From assembly GCF_003667275.1 (NCBI RefSeq), contig NZ_RCNV01000010.1, positions 86,617 through 150,616 of the forward strand: a stretch of 64,000 nt of DNA, given 5' to 3'. Position 1 is the first letter of the stretch, and each line of letters begins with the position of its first letter. Position numbers and translations under genes: made by a program. Shown here piece after piece: positions 35,275-44,488 of the stretch. The notes below the pieces were generated by a model. It did not search any database, was not told the DNA's origin, and worked only from the letters and a program-made list of their open reading frames with translations. Source of the DNA: Mesonia aquimarina. Its GTDB lineage: Bacteria; Bacteroidota; Bacteroidia; Flavobacteriales; Flavobacteriaceae.

Positions 35275-36243
35275 TTAATTGAGTGATTCATCAGAACTGC
35301 TAACTTCCAGTCTTCCCATAACTAAGGTTTCTAAAATAATCTCCTCTCCATTTGCAGTATTTTCCATGGTAATGTTTTGAGCTCTTACAATAGTTCTGAA
35401 ATCGCGAGAAATACTATTTACTTTTACCACATCAATCGTTTCCGATTGTGTGTCTTCCGGATCTAAGTAATTAGGAATACCGTTTTGGTTGGTGTCATCA
35501 TCAGCAGGATTTAAAATAAATTCTTCCGGATTAGAACTATTCGCATTTGCGTTTAAATCTTCATACCGCGTTATCACACCATCGCCATCATCATCATCAT
35601 CTAAATAATCAGGTATTCCATCGTTATCGGTGTCTAAATAATTTCCATTTTCAATGTCGCTCCCCAATTCATTTAACGTAAGTACGTTATCGTTGTCATC
35701 ATCTATATCTAGAAAATTAGGAATACCATCATTATCGGTGTCATCATCAAAATAATTTCCATTTCCATTTAAATCTTCGTCTTCAGCTGGTATACCATCA
35801 TTATCATCTTGGGCTGTTATAGTAGTAATAAGAATTACTTGTCCGCCATTTGTGGTACTATATTCTTCTAAAACTCTAGGTTGACTTGGTGGTATGTCAT
35901 TACAGAAATACTCGCCTCCATTTATGGGTGCATCATAGGTGCGGTACACTATTTTGTTGGTTTGATTAAGATTTATGACAAGCGAATCTTGTTGTTCTAT
36001 ACCGCTAAATTTTCCTGTGAAATCTGTTCCTGATAGTGATAAAGATAAACTCTCACTAGGTTCAGTGTTGGTAGTGTATAATAAAGTGATAAGTTGATCA
36101 CTCGTGTTAACTGCTTCATCTGCTTCACGACAAGCAGTTAGCGTAGCATCTTCATCAAAATCGAATGTAGTTACAATAATATCGCCATCATCACAAGAAA
36201 ACAAGCTAAAAGAAACAAGTACTATTAAGAAAAAATTTTTCAT
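35275..36243 (-). CDS. Secreted lipoprotein with Asp-rich calcium-binding-type repeats
   Basis: A 322-aa protein with a lipoprotein signal (MKNFFLIVLVSFSLFSC, lipid-accepting Cys17). Residues about 145-265 are thrombospondin type 3-like Ca-binding repeats, seen as DNDGIPAEDEDLNGNGNY, DTDNDGIPNFLD, DTDNDGIPDYLDDDDDGDG and DTNQNGIPNYLD. No catalytic domain is recognised. It is divergent from the cysteine desulfurase gene. Probable surface or periplasmic location; function unknown. Confidence 0.8.
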   Translation of the reverse strand: MKNFFLIVLVSFSLFSCDDGDIIVTTFDFDEDATLTACREADEAVNTSDQLITLLYTTNTEPSESLSLSLSGTDFTGKFSGIEQQDSLVINLNQTNKIVYRTYDAPINGGEYFCNDIPPSQPRVLEEYSTTNGGQVILITTITAQDDNDGIPAEDEDLNGNGNYFDDDTDNDGIPNFLDIDDDNDNVLTLNELGSDIENGNYLDTDNDGIPDYLDDDDDGDGVITRYEDLNANANSSNPEEFILNPADDDTNQNGIPNYLDPEDTQSETIDVVKVNSISRDFRTIVRAQNITMENTANGEEIILETLVMGRLEVSSSDESLN

Positions 36244-36322
36244 CAGTCTAGAATATTTTTCAGCAAAATTACATCAATTGCTATTTTATGGCTTGTAATC
36301 TATAAAATTATTTTAAATATTA

Positions 36323-36330
36323 TATTTTTG
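36323..36330 (+). promoter_or_regulatory. Putative -7 box (TATTTTTG) of the cysteine desulfurase gene
   Basis: TATTTTTG matches TAnnTTTG and lies 27 bp before the ATG, giving a predicted leader of about 20 nt. The -33 region is AT-rich without a clear TTTG. Confidence 0.45.
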
Positions 36331-36357
36331 CAGCCGTAAAGATTATAAATACAAGTT

Positions 36358-37506
36358 ATGAAGAACGTATATTTAGATAGTGCAGCAACAACACAAATGA
36401 GAGCCGAGGTTATTTCTAAAATGACAGAAGTAATGGAAACTTCTTTTGGAAACCCATCTTCTACTCACGCTTTTGGAAGATCAGCTAAATCTATGATTGA
36501 GAATGCGAGAAAAACCGTTGCGAGCTATTTAAATGTTTCTGCTGCTGAAATAGTCTTTACTTCAGGAGGAACTGAAGCGGATAATCTGGCTTTAAATAGT
36601 GCAGTGAGAGATTTGGGCGTGCAACGAATCATCACTTCAAAAATTGAGCATCATGCGGTGTTGTACACAGTTAATCAATTGCAGGAATGTTTTGATGTAG
36701 AAGTGGAATATGTGAATTTAAAAGAATGTGGAAGTATTGATTTAGATCATTTAGCAAAACTTTTACAAGCTTCAGATAAAAAAACACTAGTAAGCTTAAT
36801 GCATGTGAATAATGAGGTGGGTAATATTTTAGATATCGAGCAAGTAGGAAGACTTTGTAAGCAATTTGATGCTTTGTTTCATAGTGATACGGTGCAATCT
36901 ATTGGTCATTTTGAAATGGATTTACAAGAGTTGCCTGTAGATTTCACCGCGGTAAGCGCTCATAAATTTCACGGACCAAAAGGTGTTGGATTTGCCTTTG
37001 TACGAAAAAATAGCGGTTTACGCCCCTTGATTTTTGGAGGAGAACAAGAACGCGGTTACAGAGCCGGTACTGAAAGTGTTCATAATATTGTAGGTTTAGC
37101 CGAAGCATTAAAAATTTCTTATGATAATTTAGCGGAAGAAAAACCATACATTACTGAAATAAAGAGTTATTTTATTAAACGACTAGAAGAAGAATTTCCC
37201 GGTGTCAAATTTAACGGAGGTTGTGCAGATTTACCAAAAAGCACCTATACCTTGGTGAATGTTTGTTTACCTATTTCAGCTGAAAAGGCATCTATGTTAT
37301 TATTTCAATTAGACTTAAAAGGAATTGCCTGTTCAAAAGGTAGTGCTTGCCAAAGTGGAGCAGAGGGCGGATCTCACGTTTTAAATGCTATTTTAAATGA
37401 AGAAGATTTTAAAAAACCATCTATTCGCTTCTCATTCTCTAAGTTTAATACAAAGGAAGAAATGGATTATGTAATTGATGTGCTTAAAAAAGTAATCAAT
37501 GATTAA
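36358..37506 (+). CDS. Cysteine desulfurase (IscS/NifS family)
   Basis: A 382-aa PLP enzyme that takes sulfur from cysteine for Fe-S clusters or thiolation. Seen are the N-terminal YLDSAATTQMR (residues 5-15), FTSGGTEADNLAL (67-79), the PLP Lys203 in SAHKFHGPKG, RAGTES (235-240) and the catalytic loop Cys331 in SKGSACQSGAEGG. The short active loop points to the IscS-like group. It stands alone, without iscU or suf neighbours, so assignment to a particular pathway is open. Confidence 0.93.
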   Translation: MKNVYLDSAATTQMRAEVISKMTEVMETSFGNPSSTHAFGRSAKSMIENARKTVASYLNVSAAEIVFTSGGTEADNLALNSAVRDLGVQRIITSKIEHHAVLYTVNQLQECFDVEVEYVNLKECGSIDLDHLAKLLQASDKKTLVSLMHVNNEVGNILDIEQVGRLCKQFDALFHSDTVQSIGHFEMDLQELPVDFTAVSAHKFHGPKGVGFAFVRKNSGLRPLIFGGEQERGYRAGTESVHNIVGLAEALKISYDNLAEEKPYITEIKSYFIKRLEEEFPGVKFNGGCADLPKSTYTLVNVCLPISAEKASMLLFQLDLKGIACSKGSACQSGAEGGSHVLNAILNEEDFKKPSIRFSFSKFNTKEEMDYVIDVLKKVIND

Positions 37507-37532
37507 TTTTTAAAATAGCCCCCAAAAAAAAG

Positions 37533-37562
37533 CCTAGATCACAAAAATCTAGGTTTTTTTAA
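37533..37562. terminator. Bidirectional terminator between cysteine desulfurase and the TonB receptor
   Basis: CCTAGAT (37533-37539) pairs with ATCTAGG (37547-37553), followed by eight or more T residues. On the other strand A residues before the stem give a T run too, suiting the convergent gene pair. Confidence 0.8.
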
Positions 37563-37579
37563 TTTAAAATATCTTCTTT

Positions 37580-40057
37580 TTAAAAACGCATTCCTAGACG
37601 AAGATTAAAAACTCTTGGCGATAAATAATTAGGAATTGCGTACATCTGCTTACTGTATACATCTCGAACAAATGTGTTCGTGATTGAGTTTTGATTATCA
37701 AATAAGTTGAATATTTCAAATCCTATATTTAATTCTTTGAACACTTGAAGCCAATGCCCTTCTGATCGTTTTACAGGGTTATTAGGATCTACAATTACGT
37801 AGGAAAATCCAACATCTGCTCTTCTATAATCCGGTAATCGGGTTTGGTAATCATACGGATCTGCATAACGTGGTGAACCTCCGGGTAGACCGGTATTGTA
37901 AACTAAATTTAAATACATTTTTAAACTCGGAATTTTAGGCACATAATCTTGAAATAAGATACCAAATTTTAAACGCTGATCGGTAGGCCTGGAAATATAT
38001 CCGCGATTGTTGATGTTTTCTTCTGTTTTTAAATACCCGAAACTCAGCCAACTTTCTGTGCCGCGAACAAATTCACCATTTAGACGTAAATCTAATCCGT
38101 AGGCATAAGCTTCGGCGCTATTATTAGCACGGTAACGGATACGTACATTTTCAATCGTATACGGATTTACATCAGTTAAAGATTTATAGTATACTTCAGA
38201 CACTAATTTAAACGGACGATCATCCATCTTAAAACTAAAATCGTTTCCGGCTACAATATGAATGGATTGTTGAGCTTTAACCCCAGGTTGAACAGTTCCG
38301 GTAGAATCTCTTAATTCTCGGTAAAACGGGGGTTGATGATAAAAACCTCCAGAAACTCTAAAAAGCATATCAGTTTCCCAGTCAGGCTTAATAGCAAATT
38401 GAGCACGCGGACTGATTACACTTTGGGTTGTACTTTTGATGTTTTCTCCGCTTACAGTCCAAGTATGTGAACGAACCCCAGCATTAAACCAAGCTTGGTG
38501 TGAACCTAGTTCTGTTTGATAACTCCACTGTAAGAAATTTTGAAACCGATCTATTTGTGTCTTGTTAGTTGCCCTAATACTATTATAAGGAACAAGCGGA
38601 CTAGCGTAAGCTTCGTAGGGTTGGTTGTTTTTAAAATCATCTAACGGTGGTCTAATAGAAAATCCGGCAGAATCAATTACTTCAAATTCTCGTACACGAT
38701 CACGAATATCTTCGTGTGTATATTTTACACCATATTCAAACTGATGATCTTCTACGTCTACAGTTCCCCGATGTTGAAAATTAAAAATAAGGGCATCTAA
38801 ATCATTTCTGGCATGGGTTAATTGAGCGCCAACTCCTTCGGTAAACTCTACTTCTCCTAAGTTTTCTCCACCGATTGAGGCATTTGGTTCTCCTAATCTA
38901 TATTCTGCAAAAATATCATAATACTCTTGTTCTTGCGTATTGTAAGTAGAAGCTATTAATTTTGCTGTATAATTTTCTGATACTTTGTAGGTCGCCTTTA
39001 AAGCTCCAAAATAGGTTTCATATTGATCTTGTTCCTGTCCTTCATAAAAAATAAGTAGTGCTCTGGGATCTTGTAATGTTCCGAAATTGGTTTGGCGTGT
39101 TTCGGGTTCGTAATCGTATTTATTGATAGAAATATTTCCCAAAAAGCCTAATTCAAATTTATCATTAAACTGATAGGTAAGGTAGGTTTGCGCATCGGCA
39201 AAACGTGGTCTAAAGTTTGTTTCGGTTTCTTTTGCGTTTACAAATAAACTGTTATCGCGATAGCGTAAGCCCAAAATAGCTGAAAGGTTTCCGTCTTTAG
39301 AAACACCTTCAATAGAAGCACTTCCTCCTAAAAAACTAGCTTCAACTGAAGCCCCAAAATCTACGGGTCTTCTGTAATCAATATCTAAAACGGATGATAA
39401 TTTATCGCCATATTTTGCTTGAAATCCTCCGGCTGAAAAATCTACATTTCTTACTAAATCTGTATTTACAAAGCTTAAACCTTCTTGTTGTCCAGAACGA
39501 ATTAAAAACGGACGATAAACCTCAATTTCATTTACATACACTAAATTCTCATCGTAATTACCTCCACGAACAGAATATTGCGTGCTTAATTCGTTATTAG
39601 AGCTTACGCCGGGTAAGGTTTTTAAAAGGTTCTCTACGCCGGCATTTGCACCCGGGATTTTCCTTACTGTTTCTGGTTCTATGCTTACAATACCTTCAAC
39701 ACGTTTGTTTTTTCTTCCCGAAATGACCACGCGACCTATTTGCTCTACACTAGTTTTTAAAACCGGGTTTATTTCATTTGACTCACCTGCTGCTAAAGCC
39801 GGAATACTCAAAGTAACTTGTTTTAAACCAACATAAGAATAGGTGAGGGTAGTTTTTTTATTAGCCGGGATTTCTATGTAATAAAATCCATTTTCGTTGG
39901 TTTGCGTTCCGCCTCCGGGATAAGAAACGTTGGCTGAAGGAATTGGGGTTTGCGCTTCGTCGAAAACAATACCTTTAACAACAGCTATTTCTTGTGCTAC
40001 TGAATATAAACTAAAACAAAATGAAAAAATTATGCTAAGAGAAATGGATAGTTTCAA
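37580..40057 (-). CDS. TonB-dependent outer-membrane receptor with carboxypeptidase-like N-terminal domain
   Basis: An 825-aa receptor. Signal peptide about 1-21 (MKLSISLSIIFSFCFSLYSV); CarboxypepD_reg-like domain about 25-105 (VKGIVFDEAQTPIPSANVSY). The plug is at about 115-225 (IPGANAGVENLLKTLPGVSSNNELSTQYSVRGGNYDENLVYVNEIE region), followed by the 22-strand barrel ending in RVFNLRLGMRF. It lacks a SusD partner beside it, so it is not a typical polysaccharide-utilisation pair. The substrate is unknown. It is convergent with the cysteine desulfurase gene. Confidence 0.92.
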   Translation of the reverse strand: MKLSISLSIIFSFCFSLYSVAQEIAVVKGIVFDEAQTPIPSANVSYPGGGTQTNENGFYYIEIPANKKTTLTYSYVGLKQVTLSIPALAAGESNEINPVLKTSVEQIGRVVISGRKNKRVEGIVSIEPETVRKIPGANAGVENLLKTLPGVSSNNELSTQYSVRGGNYDENLVYVNEIEVYRPFLIRSGQQEGLSFVNTDLVRNVDFSAGGFQAKYGDKLSSVLDIDYRRPVDFGASVEASFLGGSASIEGVSKDGNLSAILGLRYRDNSLFVNAKETETNFRPRFADAQTYLTYQFNDKFELGFLGNISINKYDYEPETRQTNFGTLQDPRALLIFYEGQEQDQYETYFGALKATYKVSENYTAKLIASTYNTQEQEYYDIFAEYRLGEPNASIGGENLGEVEFTEGVGAQLTHARNDLDALIFNFQHRGTVDVEDHQFEYGVKYTHEDIRDRVREFEVIDSAGFSIRPPLDDFKNNQPYEAYASPLVPYNSIRATNKTQIDRFQNFLQWSYQTELGSHQAWFNAGVRSHTWTVSGENIKSTTQSVISPRAQFAIKPDWETDMLFRVSGGFYHQPPFYRELRDSTGTVQPGVKAQQSIHIVAGNDFSFKMDDRPFKLVSEVYYKSLTDVNPYTIENVRIRYRANNSAEAYAYGLDLRLNGEFVRGTESWLSFGYLKTEENINNRGYISRPTDQRLKFGILFQDYVPKIPSLKMYLNLVYNTGLPGGSPRYADPYDYQTRLPDYRRADVGFSYVIVDPNNPVKRSEGHWLQVFKELNIGFEIFNLFDNQNSITNTFVRDVYSKQMYAIPNYLSPRVFNLRLGMRF

Positions 40058-40166
40058 GATAAATTGGCTTTATTGGCACCGCCAAAGGGTAACACCCCCC
40101 GAAGCTTGCCTTGAAATTGAAAATTTGTTTCTAAGAAATGCCTCGTGAGCTTGCTCATAAGGTAGT

Positions 40167-41864
40167 TTACTTTTTTCTAAAAAATGTGCCTTCAAATGTA
40201 GTACTATTTCCGACATTATCAACCACGATGATTTTTAAATTATTTTCTGTTATGTTAACGACATTATCATTAAAATCGTATACAAGGCTGTCTGTTTTAT
40301 AATCGTATTCCATTAAAATAAACTCTCCGTTAATCGTAGCACGATAACTGCTAATACCTGTTTCATCATCAGCTATTTTAAATTTAAGAAAGCGATAATT
40401 AGACATCCATTTTCCTTCTCTAAAATTAATAGGTGTAATTCTTGGCGGCTTGGTATCACTCATTAATTTATAGGTGCCAAATGTCCTGGTGCGTACAGTA
40501 AACCGATTTCTTTTTTTGTACGTATCTTCATAATATGGAGTGCCCCAATCACTCATTCGGGCAATATATAATTGTTTTTTATCTTCTTCGGTATAATGAC
40601 TCACGTCAAAGCCTATGCTTATATTTTTATGAAGCGGAATAGCATCATTGCCAATAGTAATGCTTTCTCCTTCTGTATTTAACTGAAAATAAACATCATC
40701 ATATAAAGCGCCTTTAGGAATGTAAACATCAAATTTACCCTCATCAAAAGCTACGGCTTCATTTGCTCTAGCAAAATAATCGGTTTTTATAATATCTTCA
40801 GTAATAATCTCAGCGGTAGTTAAAGCTTGATCCTTAATTGGGATTTTTACGGTACTTATATTTCCTTTAAAATCTTCAACATTTATAGTGTAAATATAAT
40901 CTAGGCTATCTTTTACCGTGATAAATCCGTTATGATGAAATTGTTTTAGAATACTCAGTGGATTATTGGGTTCTATGAATAATTTCTGAACTCTATTGCG
41001 TTTGTTTTTATAATAATCGTAATCTATAAAACGATTAATGTAACGCGATTCGGCAAAAGAAAATCGACTAAAATCTGCTTCAAAAAGTTGAGATCCATTT
41101 AAAAAACTACTGATTTTAAAAACACCATTTTGGTTAGCGGCATAATTTAAACGATCTATAGTAGAAATACCAAAACCAATTTTTCCGTGCGCTTTAAGGC
41201 TTTCGGTTTCGTACACTCCATTTCCTTTAGGGATCAGCCGTAATTGTTGTCTTTTTTGAATGCCATTTACATGGGCAGTTTCACCTTCAGGATATACCAA
41301 GATATTTTTTACAATGGGTGTATAAGTATCTTTAATCTCGATTCCAAAATGCAATGGGTTTATGGGACGTTGCTGACTGTCTCTAATTTCAAAGTGCAAA
41401 TGCGGTCCGCCGCTTCCTCCACTATTTCCACTGAAGGCAATAACTTCATCTTGTTTTACTTGTAAATCTTCGGTTTGCGGAAAAACTTGAATTTCATAAC
41501 TTTCTTCTTGGTATTGTCGCTTTTTAATGTAAGCTTCAATTTTAGGGGAAAATTTATTCAGGTGTCCATAAACACTGGTATATCCATTTGGATGTTGAAT
41601 GTACAGTGCTTTTCCGTATCCGTAATGGGAGATTTTAATTCTACTTACATAACCTTCTGCACTTGCTAAAACATTTAAGCCTATGCGCTGTTGGGTTTTT
41701 ATATCCATTCCACTATGAAAATGGTTAGAGCGTAACTCGCCAAAGGTTCCCGATAAGATTAAAGGAACATCTAAGGGATTTTTAAAATAATCTTGTGGAT
41801 AAGAATTTTGAGCATTTAAAAAAAAGCCAGTCAATAAAAATCCGATTAAAAAAAATAAGCGCAT
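40167..41864 (-). CDS. Secreted M23-family metallopeptidase
   Basis: A 565-aa protein with a signal peptide (MRLFFLIGFLLTGFFLNA). The peptidase M23 domain spans about 35-175: zinc ligands in SNHFHSGMDI (His and Asp) and in GPHLHFEIRD (HxH). The remaining 390 residues are beta-rich and of no known family. Long proteins with this layout occur in flavobacteria and probably cut peptidoglycan peptides. It lies 110 bp upstream of the TonB receptor on the same strand; the gap has no obvious function. Confidence 0.92.
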   Translation of the reverse strand: MRLFFLIGFLLTGFFLNAQNSYPQDYFKNPLDVPLILSGTFGELRSNHFHSGMDIKTQQRIGLNVLASAEGYVSRIKISHYGYGKALYIQHPNGYTSVYGHLNKFSPKIEAYIKKRQYQEESYEIQVFPQTEDLQVKQDEVIAFSGNSGGSGGPHLHFEIRDSQQRPINPLHFGIEIKDTYTPIVKNILVYPEGETAHVNGIQKRQQLRLIPKGNGVYETESLKAHGKIGFGISTIDRLNYAANQNGVFKISSFLNGSQLFEADFSRFSFAESRYINRFIDYDYYKNKRNRVQKLFIEPNNPLSILKQFHHNGFITVKDSLDYIYTINVEDFKGNISTVKIPIKDQALTTAEIITEDIIKTDYFARANEAVAFDEGKFDVYIPKGALYDDVYFQLNTEGESITIGNDAIPLHKNISIGFDVSHYTEEDKKQLYIARMSDWGTPYYEDTYKKRNRFTVRTRTFGTYKLMSDTKPPRITPINFREGKWMSNYRFLKFKIADDETGISSYRATINGEFILMEYDYKTDSLVYDFNDNVVNITENNLKIIVVDNVGNSTTFEGTFFRKK

Positions 41865-42011
41865 AAATAGGTGTTTAACAAATTATAGAAGCAGGTTTGA
41901 AAGATAGCTCAAAGTTTATAAATAGCAAAAAGCTTAGCCTGTGTGAACAAAAGAAATTAATTTTTGGTTAAAAATAATTTCTAAACTATTGTCATATTCC
42001 TTAAGGTATGT

Positions 42012-42019
42012 TAACTTTG
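42012..42019 (+). promoter_or_regulatory. -7 box (TAACTTTG) of the coiled-coil/zapA operon
   Basis: TAACTTTG fits the consensus TAnnTTTG; a TATTG at about 20 bp upstream may serve as the -33 element. It lies 27 bp before the ATG of the coiled-coil gene. Confidence 0.55.
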
Positions 42020-42045
42020 TGCGAGAAGCATTACGATAAGCGCTG

Positions 42046-42336
42046 ATGAGTGATTTGGTTGAAATAGTTGATTCTCTTGAAAATAAGCTTAGCAAACTGT
42101 TACATAAGTATGAACTTTTAAAGCAGGCTAATCTTCAATTAGAAGAATCTTTAGAGAATGAGCATAATAAATTCAATAAAATTAAAACTAATTTTGTTGC
42201 CTTAGAAAAAGAAAACCAAACACTGAGAGCTGCAAACGCAATGCTGGGCAGTAACGAACATAAACGAGAAACTAAACTCAAAATAAATAGCTTAATTCGA
42301 GAGATTGATCAGTGTATCGTTCAACTTTCAGAATAA
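42046..42336 (+). CDS. Small coiled-coil protein upstream of zapA
   Basis: A 96-aa protein almost entirely coiled coil (VEIVDSLENKLSKLLHKYEL and LEKENQTLRAANAMLGSNE), with a short C-terminal helix (INSLIREIDQCIVQLSE). It is 9 bp from zapA in the same transcript. Homologues of this shape are found before zapA in many Bacteroidota. By position and build it may be a ZapB-like partner of ZapA, but this is inference. Confidence 0.8.
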   Translation: MSDLVEIVDSLENKLSKLLHKYELLKQANLQLEESLENEHNKFNKIKTNFVALEKENQTLRAANAMLGSNEHKRETKLKINSLIREIDQCIVQLSE

Positions 42337-42345
42337 AATTATTGA

Positions 42346-42642
42346 ATGAATGGAAAGCTGAAAATAAAACTTTCAATCGCAGACCGGGTTTATCCTTTAA
42401 GTATTGCGCCAGAGCAAGAAGAAGGATTACGAAAAGCTGCAAAAAAAATTGAAGTAGTAATTAAGCAATTTGAGCAAAGTTACGCCGTTCGAGATAAGCA
42501 AGATGTATTAGCCATGTGTGCTTTACAATTTGCTTCAAAAAGCGAACAGCAATATATAAACAAAAGTGACCAAGTACTTAAAGCAGAAGAAAAGCTAAAC
42601 GCTTTAAATGAACTTTTGCAAGAGCATTTGGCCAATAAATAG
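42346..42642 (+). CDS. zapA: Cell division protein ZapA
   Basis: A 98-aa ZapA: the N-terminal beta unit KLKIKLSIADRVYPLSIAPEQ, then KKIEVVIKQFEQSYAVRDKQD and a C-terminal coiled coil. It cross-links FtsZ protofilaments at the Z-ring. It lies between the coiled-coil gene and the 6S RNA gene, an arrangement that recalls the zapA-ssrS pair of gammaproteobacteria. Confidence 0.9.
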   Translation: MNGKLKIKLSIADRVYPLSIAPEQEEGLRKAAKKIEVVIKQFEQSYAVRDKQDVLAMCALQFASKSEQQYINKSDQVLKAEEKLNALNELLQEHLANK

Positions 42643-42673
42643 AAACGTTCTTTAAAATAAACAATAAGGTTTA

Positions 42674-42842
42674 CTGCCTGTATTAGTTATTCTTTTTGAT
42701 AAACTCAACACATATCAATTAAAAAGGGTGAGTCTAAGTTGTAAAAGCAAGCCGTCTTTAGAACGGATCCTTGATCAGCTTGTTAGCCCTAAACCTGTTT
42801 CGACGGAGTTTAATACAAAACATGCTAATACAGGCTTTTTTT
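42674..42842 (+). ncRNA. ssrS: 6S RNA
   Basis: A stable RNA of about 165 nt is indicated. Its ends pair as GCCTGTATTAG (42676-42686) with CTAATACAGGC (42825-42835), followed by a long T run, and the interior holds GAACGGATCC and TTGTTAGCCC-like single-strand and stem pieces. Position between zapA and rny is the standard place for 6S RNA in Bacteroidota as I know it. 6S RNA binds sigma-70-type RNA polymerase and is regulated by product-RNA synthesis. The end pairs are seen; the family call is recognition by position and form. Confidence 0.8.
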
Positions 42843-42859
42843 ATATATAAAAATAACAT

Positions 42860-44431
42860 ATGGATATAACAACAATCGTAGTAGCGGTAATCGTAGGAAT
42901 TGTAGGAATAGTAATAGGCTATTTAATTGCAAATGCAAATCAGAAGAAAAAAGCGACTTCTATTTTAGCTGAAGCTGAAAAGAATGCAGCAACAATAATA
43001 AAAGAAGCTAAAGCAGAAGGCGAGAGCAAGAAGAAAGATAAAATACTGCAAGCCAAAGAAAAATTTATAGAATTAAAATCGGAGCATGAAAAAGTAATTC
43101 TAGGAAGAGATAAAAAAATTGCAGAAGCAGAAAAGCGTACACGTGACAAAGAATCTCAAGTTTCTAGTGAGCTTGCCAAAAATAAAAAGCTCAACAAAGA
43201 GATAGAAGAAAAGGTAAAGGATTATAACTATCGTAACGAGTTTTTAGATAAAAAACAGGAAGAAATAGAAAAGCTTCACCAAAGTAAGGTTAAGCAACTA
43301 GAAGTAATTAGCGGTTTAAGTGCAGAAGATGCTAAAGAGCAATTAATAGAGTCTTTAAAAGAATCTGCAAAGACCGATGCAATGGCGCTCATCCAAGATA
43401 CGGTAGAAGAAGCAAAACTCACAGCACAACAAGAAGCTAAAAAAATTGTCATAAATACCATTCAACGTATTGGTACAGAAGAAGCAATTGATAATTGCGT
43501 TTCAGTTTTTAACTTAGAAAGTGACGACGTAAAAGGAAGAATTATAGGTCGTGAAGGAAGAAACATTCGTGCCATTGAAGCAGCTACTGGTGTAGAAATT
43601 ATTGTAGACGATACCCCAGAAGCAATTATTTTGTCTTGTTTTGATGCAGTTAGAAGAGAAGTTGCCCGTCTGTCATTACATAAATTAGTAACGGATGGAA
43701 GAATTCATCCGGCTAGAATTGAAGAAGTAGTTAAAAAAACTCGTAAGCAAATTGACGAGGAGATTATTGATATTGGAAAGCGCACTGTAATTGATTTAGG
43801 AATACATGGATTAAATCCTGAATTAATAAAAGTTGTTGGTAGAATGAAATATCGTTCTTCTTACGGTCAGAATTTACTTCAGCACTCGCGTGAGGTTGCT
43901 AAACTTTGTGGAGTAATGGCAGCAGAATTAGGTTTAAATCCAAAACTAGCAAAACGTGCCGGATTATTACACGATATTGGGAAAGTTCCAGAAACTGAAA
44001 CAGAAATTCCTCATGCTATTTTAGGAATGCAATGGGCAGAAAAATATGGAGAGAAAGCAGAAGTTTGCAATGCAATTGGAGCGCACCACGACGAGATAGA
44101 AATGACCTCACTACTATCGCCAATTATTCAAGTTTGTGATGCCATTAGCGGCGCAAGACCAGGCGCAAGACGTCAAGTTTTAGACTCGTATATTCAGCGT
44201 TTAAAAGATTTAGAGGAAATTGCTTTTGGCTTTCCAGGTGTTAAAAAGGCTTATGCAATACAAGCGGGTAGAGAATTGCGTGTAATTGTTGAAAGTGAAA
44301 AAGTAACCGATGAAAAAGCATCAAACTTATCTTTCGAAATTTCACAAAAAATACAAACAGATATGACTTATCCGGGACAAGTTAAAATTACAGTTATTAG
44401 AGAAACCCGAGCGGTTAATGTAGCAAAGTAA
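42860..44431 (+). CDS. rny: Ribonuclease Y
   Basis: A 523-aa membrane-anchored endoribonuclease. The N-terminal helix (about residues 4-24) is followed by a long charged coiled coil (25-195), a KH domain with [19 protein letters not shown] (about 221-239) and an HD domain with [10 protein letters not shown] (about 372) and AIGAHHDE. It starts RNA decay. It is separated from zapA only by the 6S RNA gene. Confidence 0.97.
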   Translation: MDITTIVVAVIVGIVGIVIGYLIANANQKKKATSILAEAEKNAATIIKEAKAEGESKKKDKILQAKEKFIELKSEHEKVILGRDKKIAEAEKRTRDKESQVSSELAKNKKLNKEIEEKVKDYNYRNEFLDKKQEEIEKLHQSKVKQLEVISGLSAEDAKEQLIESLKESAKTDAMALIQDTVEEAKLTAQQEAKKIVINTIQRIGTEEAIDNCVSVFNLESDDVKGRIIGREGRNIRAIEAATGVEIIVDDTPEAIILSCFDAVRREVARLSLHKLVTDGRIHPARIEEVVKKTRKQIDEEIIDIGKRTVIDLGIHGLNPELIKVVGRMKYRSSYGQNLLQHSREVAKLCGVMAAELGLNPKLAKRAGLLHDIGKVPETETEIPHAILGMQWAEKYGEKAEVCNAIGAHHDEIEMTSLLSPIIQVCDAISGARPGARRQVLDSYIQRLKDLEEIAFGFPGVKKAYAIQAGRELRVIVESEKVTDEKASNLSFEISQKIQTDMTYPGQVKITVIRETRAVNVAK

Positions 44432-44454
44432 TTTAAATTTTACTATGAGTTTAT

Positions 44455-44488
44455 AAGCCGATTCTTTTTTAGAGTCGGCTTTTTTATT
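44455..44488. terminator. Bidirectional terminator between rny and the M3 peptidase gene
   Basis: AAGCCGATTC (44455-44464) pairs with GAGTCGGCTT (44472-44481), one G-T pair, loop of seven bases; T residues follow on the plus strand. It lies between convergent stops. Confidence 0.8.

Noticed and set aside
42661..42860. tmRNA or riboswitch ahead of rny
   Set aside because: The paired ends, length of about 165 nt, T run and position fit 6S RNA; there is no tRNA-like end or tag frame.
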